Shown here in pieces: positions 16,620 to 24,302 of a stretch of DNA of 30,877 nucleotides. A program made the translations under genes and the position numbers. This DNA comes from an uncultured Christensenella sp. (GTDB lineage: Bacteria > Bacillota > Clostridia > Christensenellales > UBA3700): assembly GCA_910576875.1 (NCBI GenBank), contig CAJTKI010000010.1, forward strand, positions 1-30,877. Reading direction: 5' to 3'. Numbering within the stretch: the stretch's first letter is position 1; every line of letters starts with the position of its first letter. The notes beneath the pieces are model-generated. The model searched no databases, was not told the DNA's origin, and worked only from the letters and a program-made list of their open reading frames with translations.

Positions 16620-17267
16620 ATGATCCAAGAACTGCAATATCTGATCGGCATTCTCGTCGCGGTGGCGCTGGGCTCCGCGATCGGATTCGAGCGCAAATTG
16701 CGCGTCAAAGAAGCGGGATTGCGCACGCACACGATCGTCTGCGTCGGCGCGGCGCTGATGATGGTCGTGAGCAAATACGGATTCGGCGGCATGACCGCGG
16801 ATGCGGCGCGGATCGCGGCGCAGATCGTATCGGGCGTCGGTTTTCTCGGCGCGGGCATCATCATGTTCCGCGGACAGAAAATGCACGGCGTGACAACTGC
16901 CGCCGGCATCTGGGCGACGGCGGGCGTCGGCATGGCGGCGGGCGCGGGCATGTACGTCGTCGCGACAGGCGCGACGTTGATCCTGATCGTCATCCAATGC
17001 ATCTTCCACATCAATTGCAGACTGTTTCGGACCAAGCACTATTACCAACTCAATATCTGCTTCCGCAACATGACGGACGAAAACGTCCGCGTCAAGCAGA
17101 TCTTCGGCGTGCCGCACTTCAACAGTCTGACGATCGAACGCAGAGACGAAGGCACCGTGTTCCATGCGGCGATCAATACCGACCAAGAGTTTTCGTCTCA
17201 AATCCTGAACGAAATCATGGAAAAGAACCCCTACATTCTCTCTATCGAACGTTGCGACGATATGTAA
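16620..17267 (+). CDS. MgtC/SapB family membrane protein
   Basis: This 215-residue protein has the family's N-terminal hydrophobic domain of four to five helices: GSAIGFERKLR (18-28), KEAGLRTHTIVCVGAAL (30-46) and IVSGVGFLGAGIIM (69-82). The C-terminal part (about 130-215) is soluble and ACT-like in layout (YYQLNICFRNMTDENVRVKQI...). MgtC proteins are tied to survival at low Mg2+ and to regulation of P-type ATPases or ATP synthase; the exact activity is not settled. The ATG at 16620 follows AGGAG at 10 nt. Rubrerythrin starts 36 bp downstream on the same strand and may be co-transcribed. Confidence 0.93.
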   Translation: MIQELQYLIGILVAVALGSAIGFERKLRVKEAGLRTHTIVCVGAALMMVVSKYGFGGMTADAARIAAQIVSGVGFLGAGIIMFRGQKMHGVTTAAGIWATAGVGMAAGAGMYVVATGATLILIVIQCIFHINCRLFRTKHYYQLNICFRNMTDENVRVKQIFGVPHFNSLTIERRDEGTVFHAAINTDQEFSSQILNEIMEKNPYILSIERCDDM

Positions 17268-17303
17268 CCGTCGCCGGAATAACCATACGCAAAGGAGACA
17301 CTT

Positions 17304-17840
17304 ATGCATCCGTATCAAGGTACGCAAACCGAAAAAAATCTGCAAGCCGCATTTGCCGGCGAGTCGCAAGCGCGCAACAAATACACGTATTTTGCGTCCG
17401 TAGCCAAAAAGGAAGGCTACGAGCAAATCGCCGCAATCTTCCAATCCACCGCGGATAACGAAAAGGAACACGCCAAAATGTGGCTCAAAGAATTGAGCGG
17501 CATCGGCAACACCGCCGACAATCTCGCAGCAGCCGCGCAGGGCGAAAATTTCGAATGGACGGACATGTACGAATCGTTCGCCCAAACCGCGGAAAAAGAA
17601 GGCTTCCCCGAAGTCGCGCGCAAATTCCGTCTGGTCGGCGCAATCGAAAAACGCCACGAAGAACGCTACCGCGCTTTGTTGCGCAATATCGAAACCGCAT
17701 CCGTATTCGCCAAGAGCGAAGTCAAGGTTTGGGAATGCCGCAACTGCGGACACATCGTCGTCGGTACCGACGCGCCGGACAAATGTCCGGTCTGCGCGCA
17801 TCCGCAAAGCTATTTCGAGATCAGCGCCGACAACTATTGA
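17304..17840 (+). CDS. rbr: Rubrerythrin
   Basis: This 178-residue cytoplasmic non-heme iron protein reduces hydrogen peroxide in anaerobes. The N-terminal ferritin-like four-helix domain has the di-iron ligand patterns AGESQARNKY (E20) and NEKEHAK (E53, H56), and a second half with YESFAQTAEKEGF and IEKRHEERY. The C-terminal rubredoxin domain has CRNC (145-148) and CPVC (161-164) for the FeS4 site. Length and domain order are those of classical rubrerythrin. AAAGGAG lies about 7 nt before ATG. A terminator follows at 17866-17893. Its presence supports an anaerobic or microaerophilic lifestyle. Confidence 0.96.
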   Translation: MHPYQGTQTEKNLQAAFAGESQARNKYTYFASVAKKEGYEQIAAIFQSTADNEKEHAKMWLKELSGIGNTADNLAAAAQGENFEWTDMYESFAQTAEKEGFPEVARKFRLVGAIEKRHEERYRALLRNIETASVFAKSEVKVWECRNCGHIVVGTDAPDKCPVCAHPQSYFEISADNY

Positions 17841-17865
17841 TCGCCCAATCGCCCGGACAGAACGC

Positions 17866-17893
17866 AAAAAGGGAGCCGAATCGGCTCCCTTTT
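17866..17893. terminator. Bidirectional terminator between rubrerythrin and the methyltransferase
   Basis: AAAAA-GGGAGCC-GAATC-GGCTCCC-TTTT. The 7-bp GC stem is flanked by A and T runs, so it can end both the plus-strand rubrerythrin unit and the minus-strand methyltransferase unit. Confidence 0.85.
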
Positions 17894-17914
17894 GCATCCC
17901 TGTACGCTTGTCGT

Positions 17915-18598
17915 CTATTTGACGGCAAGGATAACCGCAAACTTTCGATACGCATACACGCATTGCACGCTCGAAAATCCGCAGGCGCGCAACATCTGCG
18001 TCTGACGCGTTACCGAACATTCGCGATCCAATTGTCTGCGCACGCGCCACGCGTCCAAATCGCGCTTCGTCAACCCGCTGCGCTCCGCCAGGTGCGTTTC
18101 CCATTCCCGATCATACCATTCCCCGACGCGCGCGTCGTCGGCGCAAAACTGATCGTAGTTGACAAAATAGCCGCCTTGCGGCAACCGCTCGCAGATACGG
18201 GCGAATAGCGTTTGCTTGTCCGCGTCTTCCAGGTGATGCACGGATAATGCGGAGATCACCGCGTCGTACGCGCCCTGCGGGAGCGCCGACGTATAATCCA
18301 AGCAACAAAACGTCACGTCTTTTGCATCGGCAAATCGCTCGCGGGCGACGTCCAACATATCCTGCGCGACATCCGCAAGCACATACCGAGCAAACGGCGC
18401 GCGTCTGCGCCAGTACTGCGTCAACAGTCCCGTTCCCGCGCCCAAATCCAGCACGCAGGTCGGCGGCGCAAGGACGGAAGTCAGAAATTCCGTCGTCTCG
18501 TCGTAAAACGCATGAAAGCACGGAATAAACTTGGCGCGGTTGTCGTCATACTCCCGCGCGATTCGATTAAACTGTTCTTCGATCGAAATCCGTACCAT
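17915..18598 (-). CDS. Class I SAM-dependent methyltransferase
   Basis: This 227-residue protein has a Rossmann-like SAM fold. The SAM-binding motif VLDLGAGTG is at residues 49-57, an acidic strand end (VLADVAQDML) follows near 72-81, and DAVISALSVHHLED at about 110-123 corresponds to motif IV-V. It fits the small-molecule methyltransferase group (methyltransf_12/25 type). The substrate is not indicated by sequence. The gene starts 24 bp after the stop of the transporter gene on the same strand, so the two are probably one transcript. The start codon ATG at 18598 has only a weak GGA signal upstream. Confidence 0.88.
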   Translation of the reverse strand: MVRISIEEQFNRIAREYDDNRAKFIPCFHAFYDETTEFLTSVLAPPTCVLDLGAGTGLLTQYWRRRAPFARYVLADVAQDMLDVARERFADAKDVTFCCLDYTSALPQGAYDAVISALSVHHLEDADKQTLFARICERLPQGGYFVNYDQFCADDARVGEWYDREWETHLAERSGLTKRDLDAWRVRRQLDRECSVTRQTQMLRACGFSSVQCVYAYRKFAVILAVK

Positions 18599-18622
18599 TT
18601 TATATTCCGCGACGCGCGATCC

Positions 18623-20089
18623 TTACAGCTTAAATACGCCCGCTACATCCAGAATGGACGTGAGCAAAATCGCCGCGATGCCGATCGGGCAAACGTATTT
18701 GACCATGACGTTGAAAAATTTCTTCATGGCGAATTTGCCGTTGAGTTCGATCTCGTCGGTAATCGTCTTGCATTGGATCACATACCCGATAAACACGCAG
18801 GTTAGGAACGCCGCGATCGGCATCAATACCGAATTGCTCAAAAAGTCCATCATATCGAGAATCGTCATTCCGCCGATCGAAACTTTTTTGAACGCGCCGA
18901 ATCCGAGCGCCGACGGAATTCCCAGCAACAGCGTCCCGATATACGTGATCAAACAAGCCTTGCGCCGCGACAACCGAAACTTGTCGATGACGATCGAGAT
19001 GACCGTCTCCATCAACGAGATCGCCGACGTCAACGCCGCAAACAGCACGAGCGCAAAGAACAACGCGCCCAAAATTCCGCCGCCGACCGGTCCGAACGTC
19101 TGAAAGACTTTGGGCAGCGCGACGAACATCAGCCCCGGTCCCTGCCCCAGCGTCTCCGGACTGCCGTCGGAAAACACGAACGCCGCCGGCACGATCATCA
19201 GTCCCGCCAACAACGCGATGCCGGTATCGAAGACTTCGATCTGATGCACGGAAGACTCGATCTTGTTTTCCTTTTTCATATACGATCCGTACGTGATCAT
19301 GATGCCCATCGCCAACGACATCGAATAGAACAACTGCCCCAGCGCGCCGAGCACCGTCCCGATCGAAAACTTTTTGAAATCGGGCAACAGATAGTACTTG
19401 ACGCCTTCCAAAGAATTGGGCATCGTCAGCGTATAAATCGTCACGCCGATCGTCAGCAACACCAACGCCGGCATCAGGAATTTGCTCGTCTTTTCCACGC
19501 CCTTTTCCACGCCGAACAGCACGATCACGAATACCACCGTCACAAACAACGCAAAGAACAACAACGACTGCCACGGCGATGCGATAAACGACGAAAAGAA
19601 CGTATCGCCCGCGGCTGCCGCGCCGCTCCCCGTCAGATACGTAAAGAAGTATTTGCCGACCCAGCCGCCGATCACCGAATAATACGGCAAAATAATGATC
19701 GGAATGACCGCGCATAAAATGCCGAGAAACGCCCACTTTTTGTGTAATTTTTTGAATGCGTTGATCGCGCTGGCGCCCGTCTTTCTGCCGATCGCAATCT
19801 CCGCGATCATCAACACGAATCCGAATGTCACCGCCAATATGATATACGTCAAGATAAATATGCCGCCGCCGTACTTCGCAGCCAGATACGGAAAGCGCCA
19901 AATATTGCCCAGCCCGACCGCAGATCCCGCAGCCGCCAAAACAAATCCGATCTTGCCCGTAAAGCTGCTGCGTTTCTTGCCGACTTCTCCGCCCGCGTTC
20001 GGCGTCTGCGCGCTCTGCGCAGCTTCGTTCGATGCATCCGCCGTCGGCGACTCGCAACCCGTCGCCAACGACGTGTCCTTTTCTTCCAT
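18623..20089 (-). CDS. Sodium-dependent transporter, neurotransmitter:sodium symporter (SNF/NSS) family
   Basis: This 488-residue protein of about 11-12 TM segments takes up an amino acid or related solute with Na+, as LeuT and MhsT do. The TM1 signature GFVLAAAGSAVGLGNIWRFPYLAAKYGGG is at about residues 48-76, where the unwound helix holds the sodium and substrate sites. The first 40 residues are hydrophilic and Ser/Ala-rich and longer than in LeuT. The start is ATG at 20089 with an AGGATAGG ribosome binding site. The likely partner gene is the SAM methyltransferase downstream. The substrate is unknown. Confidence 0.93.
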   Translation of the reverse strand: MEEKDTSLATGCESPTADASNEAAQSAQTPNAGGEVGKKRSSFTGKIGFVLAAAGSAVGLGNIWRFPYLAAKYGGGIFILTYIILAVTFGFVLMIAEIAIGRKTGASAINAFKKLHKKWAFLGILCAVIPIIILPYYSVIGGWVGKYFFTYLTGSGAAAAGDTFFSSFIASPWQSLLFFALFVTVVFVIVLFGVEKGVEKTSKFLMPALVLLTIGVTIYTLTMPNSLEGVKYYLLPDFKKFSIGTVLGALGQLFYSMSLAMGIMITYGSYMKKENKIESSVHQIEVFDTGIALLAGLMIVPAAFVFSDGSPETLGQGPGLMFVALPKVFQTFGPVGGGILGALFFALVLFAALTSAISLMETVISIVIDKFRLSRRKACLITYIGTLLLGIPSALGFGAFKKVSIGGMTILDMMDFLSNSVLMPIAAFLTCVFIGYVIQCKTITDEIELNGKFAMKKFFNVMVKYVCPIGIAAILLTSILDVAGVFKL

Positions 20090-20109
20090 AATACCTATCC
20101 TTTGCGTGC

Positions 20110-20406
20110 AATTTTTATCAGTTTATCATAAAATCGACGCAAACGCAAGACACACTTGTCGATTCCCGCGTCTTTTGTCGCAACAACCGTTCGCGGCGCG
20201 TACGAGTCGGCCCGTCTCGTCCCGTCCGATGCAGGTTGCGGAACACTCGTGCGGCAAGTTTGCGCCATTGTCGGCGCGACGGATCGATTGCGATTTTGTT
20301 TGCGCGCCTTGATTTGCGCTCGATGGATCTTACCGTATCGCGACGTCAAAAAACGATCGCGCAAACAATTCGACGCGATCGCTTTTGCTCTTTGCTTCGT
20401 ACGGGA
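20110..20406. other. Intergenic region between transporter and phosphoesterase
   Basis: This 300-bp gap holds the phosphoesterase terminator at 20348-20381 and presumably the transporter promoter near 20125-20150 (TTGCGT, 17 bp, TAAACT on the minus strand, a weak match). I see no gene in the remainder. Confidence 0.5.
20348..20381 (-). terminator. Intrinsic terminator of the phosphoesterase gene
   Basis: Perfect 8-bp arms CGATCGCG / CGCGATCG separated by 12 nt. On the minus strand they are followed by TTTTTT (20348-20353). It is 26 bp past the stop at 20407. Confidence 0.65.
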
Positions 20407-21984
20407 TTAACGCGCGGTTGTACTGCGATGCGCGTTATCGAATACGAGTTGCCCTTTGTCGTTCCATGCCTGAATATCGACCGCGTCGCCGCGAAGCACG
20501 ATCTTGGATGCGATAAATCTATCGGCGTCGAATCCGCCGTCTTCGTACGTAATCATGCCCGCCGCATAACTCTCCGTCACGCCGCACAGATGCGTATGTC
20601 CGGAAAATACGTATTGTACGCCCAGTTCGGTCAATCGCCGATACGCTCTGTCGCGCAAATCTTCTTCGATCGCGATCTCGCTGCTGTGCACCAAAGCGAC
20701 GATGCGGTCGCTCCGATCGATCGGCGCGCGCTCCAACCACTCGACCATTTGTCTGCGATATTGCGCATAATCCACCATTCCGCCGTATTCGGGATGATCG
20801 TCCTGCTTGTCTTCGCCGCTGTCCAGTACCAAAAACGTATAGTCGCCCGTATCGACCGTATAATAGTATTTGTCCATTCCCAGATCGTCCGCCAGCTTGC
20901 CCGCATACGGTCCGCGCGTCTCGTGGTTGCCGCGCGCGAATACGATCGGCATGCGACCTTGGGTAATCTCTCCGCCGAACTCGACGATATACGCGGAGAC
21001 TTCTTCTTCGAAGTTCAATCCGGGAGACGAATCGCCCAGCATGATCACGCCGCCGTATGCGCCGACGCAGTCGATCGCCTTTTTTGCTTTTCGGGTATGC
21101 GTATGCCAATCGGAGATCATCAGATAGTTCTGCTCCGCATCGCCTTTCATGCTCGCAAAGCGATATTCGTCCGAAACTCTTTCCGCGCCCGTTCGTCCGC
21201 CGTACGACAATTCGTCGATCACTCTGCGCGTTCCCACCCGATATGCGTTGTCTTCCAAATGTTCGTACGGCACGCGTATCGTATGGATGCAGCTGTCGCC
21301 GTTCAGTCTGCCGTTGTTCTCGTCATAAACCTTATATTGCGTACCGTCGTACGTATATTCGATATAGCCCGTGCCGATATCGTTGGTTGCAAAGACGACC
21401 GAATAATCGCGTCCGTTGTCGATGACGATCGGATGCGAAAGAATCCGATACGGCGTACACGGGAACACCGCCCCGAGAATCGCGACGACCGTGACGAAAA
21501 CGGTAATCGCCGCAACCGCGGCGCGCAGTTTGCGATTAGCGACTTTCGGCAAGAACAGCGCCAATACGACCGCGCCGTACGCCGCCGCAAAAGCCGGCAA
21601 AGATTCGCCGATAAAACGGAAACCCACCGAAGCGCTTTCCGCTCCCGCCACCGCCACGAACACCAGCGCCACGATCGCAAACAAACACGTCAACGCGCCA
21701 TGCACGATCGCAGCCGCCAACACCCATTTGGTCTCCAACAGACGAATGTTGCGGCATTCGATATGATAGATCTTACATACGTCGATCGCCGCGCCTAGCA
21801 GTGCGTTGATCATCATCAAACAAAACAACGTCAAACAAAATCCGTCAAACACCGCCTGATCGACATATACCCAACCGAAGCGGAACGAATAATACACCAG
21901 CGGCGCCAGTACCGACAACGCGGACAAAACGCCCAGCGTGACGCCGTGGAACATGAATTTCGTCGCTTTTTCTCGTAACGTCAT
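20407..21984 (-). CDS. Membrane-anchored calcineurin-like metallophosphoesterase
   Basis: This 525-residue protein has about five hydrophobic segments in the first 176 residues (roughly 12-38, 48-70, 86-115, 130-146, 155-176). A beta-rich linker (185-280) resembles the N-terminal domain that precedes the catalytic part of purple-acid-phosphatase-like enzymes. The metallophosphoesterase domain has all five metal-binding blocks: D292-W-H294, GD (317-318), GNHE (352-355), H433 and GHTH (462-465). The family hydrolyses phosphomono- or diesters with a di-metal centre. Which side of the membrane the domain faces, and its substrate, are not shown by sequence. The ATG at 21984 has GGGGCGG about 9 nt upstream. 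Confidence 0.9.
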   Translation of the reverse strand: MTLREKATKFMFHGVTLGVLSALSVLAPLVYYSFRFGWVYVDQAVFDGFCLTLFCLMMINALLGAAIDVCKIYHIECRNIRLLETKWVLAAAIVHGALTCLFAIVALVFVAVAGAESASVGFRFIGESLPAFAAAYGAVVLALFLPKVANRKLRAAVAAITVFVTVVAILGAVFPCTPYRILSHPIVIDNGRDYSVVFATNDIGTGYIEYTYDGTQYKVYDENNGRLNGDSCIHTIRVPYEHLEDNAYRVGTRRVIDELSYGGRTGAERVSDEYRFASMKGDAEQNYLMISDWHTHTRKAKKAIDCVGAYGGVIMLGDSSPGLNFEEEVSAYIVEFGGEITQGRMPIVFARGNHETRGPYAGKLADDLGMDKYYYTVDTGDYTFLVLDSGEDKQDDHPEYGGMVDYAQYRRQMVEWLERAPIDRSDRIVALVHSSEIAIEEDLRDRAYRRLTELGVQYVFSGHTHLCGVTESYAAGMITYEDGGFDADRFIASKIVLRGDAVDIQAWNDKGQLVFDNAHRSTTAR

Positions 21985-22021
21985 AACGCAACCGCCCCTT
22001 TATTCTCATGATAATGTGTCT

Positions 22022-22050
22022 ATTGTAGCATAGAACACGCGAGAGTTCAA
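22022..22050 (-). promoter_or_regulatory. Promoter of the phosphoesterase gene
   Basis: Minus strand TTGAAC (22045-22050), 17-bp spacer, TACAAT (22022-22027) preceded by TGC, an extended -10. It lies about 38 bp upstream of the start codon. Confidence 0.75.
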
Positions 22051-22152
22051 GATACAATATCCCCCACCGTATCGCAACATGATCGCCGCTTGCGTCAACG
22101 CTACGACAGCGCGACACAGCGGCAACGAATCCGCTTGCGCGAATCGCAACTC

Positions 22153-22176
22153 GACGCGGCGATGCCTTGCCGCGTC
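22153..22176. repeat. Stem-loop in noncoding region
   Basis: Perfect 8-bp arms GACGCGGC / GCCGCGTC around an 8-nt loop. No T-run follows on either strand, so it is not a typical terminator. It lies in the 257-bp stretch (22051-22307) between the phosphoesterase promoter and the end of the AraC gene, where no gene was recognised but GCGAAT-like words recur. Confidence 0.45.
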
Positions 22177-22307
22177 TAAGCATTCGCGAATCTATTCGAT
22201 CGCGATATTGCGAATCCGTAAAGCGATTCTAACCGCAAGCGCGATCCGATCGACGCGCGCATGCTTAAATCGCGCTTCCCTACACGGCATATCGGTCAAT
22301 CGATTGC

Positions 22308-23219
22308 TTATTTCTCCGCTTCGACGGTCTGCATCGCGCGCTTGCGATACTCCGATGCGGAAATGCGATAATGTTCTTTGAATTTGCGGCAAAAATAACC
22401 GGCGTTGTCGAATCCCGTGTTTTGCGCGATGCTCGTAACGGTTCTATCGGTCGTCAAGAGCAATTCCGCGGCGCGCGCAAGCCGATACCGAATCAAGTAC
22501 GCGACGGGCGAAATGTGAATCCCCTGTCGAAAAATTTGCAACGCGGTGTTTTCGCCGATGTAGACGGTCGCCGCAATATCTTTTAACCGAATCGGATTCC
22601 GATAGTTGGCGTGCATATATTGCATCATGATTTGAAGTTGCGATCGATGCAGCGCCGCGCGGTCGGGCGGAAGCGTCGTCGATTGCGACGGCATGTTTTG
22701 CGAAAGGATCTGCCAAAGTCGAAATATCTGCGCGCTTGTTTCCAGCTCGCAGGAATCGCCGCGATTTTGCAATTCGAATACGGCTTGCAGTACTTGCAAT
22801 ATCTCGCTTTGCCATGCAACGGACGGATCGAGTATTTGATACGGCATCCCCGATTCGACGATCGGTCGCACGTACTTCGTATAGATCCGCCCTTGCTTTT
22901 CCCCGAGCAGTTCGGGCGCGAATACAATGTTGGGCATGACGTTGTCCGCACGCGCTTGATAGCAGTGCAAAACCCCGCTGTTGACAAACAACCCGTATCC
23001 TTGCGCCAATTCGATGCGATCCGTTCCGATCAAACAATCGATCGATCCGTCGCGCACGTAAATGATTTCGAATTCGGGATGCCAATGCCACGCGATACTG
23101 TGAAAATCGAATTCGTACACGTTTTCCAGATAGTATCGGAACGGAAAATCCGGATTGCCGTGCGGTTGGGTTTCGCGGTAAGATTCATCCGTCGATACTT
23201 TCAAATAGCGATTCGTCAT
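22308..23219 (-). CDS. AraC-family transcriptional regulator
   Basis: This 303-residue cytoplasmic regulator has an N-terminal cupin-type sensor (about 40-110: HWHPEFEIIYVRDGSIDCLIG...LFVNSGVLHCY), probably binding a sugar or related ligand. Two C-terminal helix-turn-helix motifs fill about 205-300 (LKDIAATVYIGENTALQIFRQ and VTSIAQNTGFDNAGYFCRKFKEHY). The start at 23219 is supported by AAGGAT 9 nt and AGGAG 1 nt upstream and a promoter at 23240-23269; the longer open frame to 23378 crosses that promoter and is rejected. It is divergent from the O-acetyltransferase gene, which is its most likely target. Confidence 0.92.
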   Translation of the reverse strand: MTNRYLKVSTDESYRETQPHGNPDFPFRYYLENVYEFDFHSIAWHWHPEFEIIYVRDGSIDCLIGTDRIELAQGYGLFVNSGVLHCYQARADNVMPNIVFAPELLGEKQGRIYTKYVRPIVESGMPYQILDPSVAWQSEILQVLQAVFELQNRGDSCELETSAQIFRLWQILSQNMPSQSTTLPPDRAALHRSQLQIMMQYMHANYRNPIRLKDIAATVYIGENTALQIFRQGIHISPVAYLIRYRLARAAELLLTTDRTVTSIAQNTGFDNAGYFCRKFKEHYRISASEYRKRAMQTVEAEK

Positions 23220-23239
23220 ACTCCTAGATCCTTTGTGAT

Positions 23240-23269
23240 ATTGTACCATAAATGCGTGAAAAATTGCAA
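23240..23269 (-). promoter_or_regulatory. Promoter of the AraC-family gene
   Basis: Minus strand TTGCAA (23264-23269), 18-bp spacer, TACAAT (23240-23245) preceded by TGG. The start codon is 21 bp downstream. Confidence 0.6.
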
Positions 23270-23297
23270 TTACAGATTTGCATCCGTGTGATATAGT
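23270..23297 (+). promoter_or_regulatory. Possible promoter of the O-acetyltransferase gene
   Basis: TTACAG (23270-23275), 16-bp spacer, TATAGT (23292-23297) preceded by TGA. The -35 is weak, which fits activation by an AraC-type protein. It would leave a leader of about 240 nt that includes an inverted repeat, GGAGTACA (23335-23342) with TGTACTCC (23369-23376). No known riboswitch was recognised. Confidence 0.4.
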
Positions 23298-23541
23298 ATG
23301 GTTACAAACGATTTGCCGTTGCGATATCCGTATCGGAGTACATTCGGTTTTCGACACGATTCGGCGGTTGTACTCCATGCCGGCAGCATTGCGATTTTAG
23401 TTGCAAACAGCTTTATTGCGATAGCAGTCGGATGTTGCGCAATCTCATGCGGGTAACGGCGGATTCGGACGATTCGATAAATTTGCGTCGGAACATAAAA
23501 CAATTCAAAACTTCCGCGCGAAACTATAAGGAGAAACCAGT

Positions 23542-24117
23542 ATGACGGAATGGGAAAAGATGCTTGCGGGGATCCCCTGCGACGACAGAGATCGGCAACT
23601 CGAAGGACGGCGGCTCGTCGCCAAAAAATTGTTTCGGGCATATAACAAAACCACCGACGACGATCTCGAACAACGCAATGCGATCTTGCAACAACTTTTG
23701 CGCAACGTGGGCAAAGACGTCTATATCGAACCGGATTTCATCTGCGAATTCGGCTCCAATATCACGATCGGCGACCATGTGTTCATCAATTTCGGTTGCA
23801 TCATATTCGATTGCGGCGAAGTGACGATCGGCGATCACACGATGTTCGGTCCCCGCGCGGGCATCTATACGACCAATCACGCGCTCGATCCCGACGAACG
23901 CATTCAAAACGTCTGCATATCCAAACCCGTAACCGTCGGCAAACGCGTCTGGCTGGGCGCAGACGTCAAGATCTTACAAGGCGTTACGATCGGAGACGAC
24001 AGCGTCATCGGCGCGGGCAGCATCGTAACCCGCGATATCCCGTCCGGCGTCGTCGCCGCCGGCAACCCGTGTCGCGTCATCCGAAAAATCACCGACGCAG
24101 ATCGCTTGCTGAAATAA
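23542..24117 (+). CDS. Sugar O-acetyltransferase (maltose/galactoside acetyltransferase family)
   Basis: This 191-residue left-handed beta-helix trimeric enzyme acetylates a sugar hydroxyl with acetyl-CoA. The N-terminal cap domain (Mac type) begins TEWEKMLAGIPCDDRDRQL. Hexapeptide repeats run from about residue 58 to 180 (ITIGDHVFINFGC, VTIGDHTMFGPRAGIYT, VTVGKRVWLGADVKILQGVTIGDDSVIGAGSIVTRDIP). The catalytic histidine is H113 in YTTNHALD, and AAGNPCRVIR is the usual C-terminal signature. AAGGAG lies 9 nt before the ATG. The true acceptor sugar is unknown, so maa, lacA or nodL is not assigned. Confidence 0.93.
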   Translation: MTEWEKMLAGIPCDDRDRQLEGRRLVAKKLFRAYNKTTDDDLEQRNAILQQLLRNVGKDVYIEPDFICEFGSNITIGDHVFINFGCIIFDCGEVTIGDHTMFGPRAGIYTTNHALDPDERIQNVCISKPVTVGKRVWLGADVKILQGVTIGDDSVIGAGSIVTRDIPSGVVAAGNPCRVIRKITDADRLLK

Positions 24118-24126
24118 CGATACGGC

Positions 24127-24157
24127 AAAAGGCAAGGGGCGCTTCCCTTGCCTTTTT
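24127..24157 (+). terminator. Intrinsic terminator after the O-acetyltransferase
   Basis: AAAAGGCAAGGG, loop GCGCTT, CCCTTGCCTTTT, then T. The 12-bp stem with a T-run is 10 bp past the stop. The AT-rich island starts just after it. Confidence 0.85.
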
Positions 24158-24212
24158 GCCTATAAATGGAAAGTTAGATCACGCTCATAAACAAAAATTC
24201 CTCAACTTAAAT

Positions 24213-24225
24213 TAGTACAGTACTA
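24213..24225. promoter_or_regulatory. Palindrome upstream of the DNA methyltransferase
   Basis: TAGTACAGTACTA is a perfect palindrome about a central base, 41 bp before the -35 box of the methyltransferase promoter. It could be an operator for control of the restriction-modification genes; no dedicated controller gene is seen in the island. Confidence 0.4.
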
Positions 24226-24265
24226 TTTATAACGAATATAAGACAATTTTGAATCATTGAATCTA

Positions 24266-24295
24266 TTGCCAACATCATGCGAATTGTAGTATACT
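24266..24295 (+). promoter_or_regulatory. Promoter of the methyltransferase operon
   Basis: TTGCCA (24266-24271), 18-bp spacer, TATACT (24290-24295). The expected start at about 24302 coincides with the ATG at 24303, and no Shine-Dalgarno sequence precedes the ATG, so the mRNA is probably leaderless. Confidence 0.6.
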
Positions 24296-24302
24296 AAATA
24301 TT

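Noticed and set aside
20236..21798. 520-codon plus-strand frame opposite the phosphoesterase
   Set aside because: Antisense to all conserved metallophosphoesterase motifs; Arg/His-rich translation.
23220..23378. Longer start for the AraC-family gene at 23378
   Set aside because: The extension covers the promoter and ribosome binding site of the shorter start and adds sequence unlike the family.
24118..24302. Duplicate of the tRNA-Arg 3' end as a left attachment site
   Set aside because: I looked for the sequence of the T arm and acceptor end on both strands and found no match.
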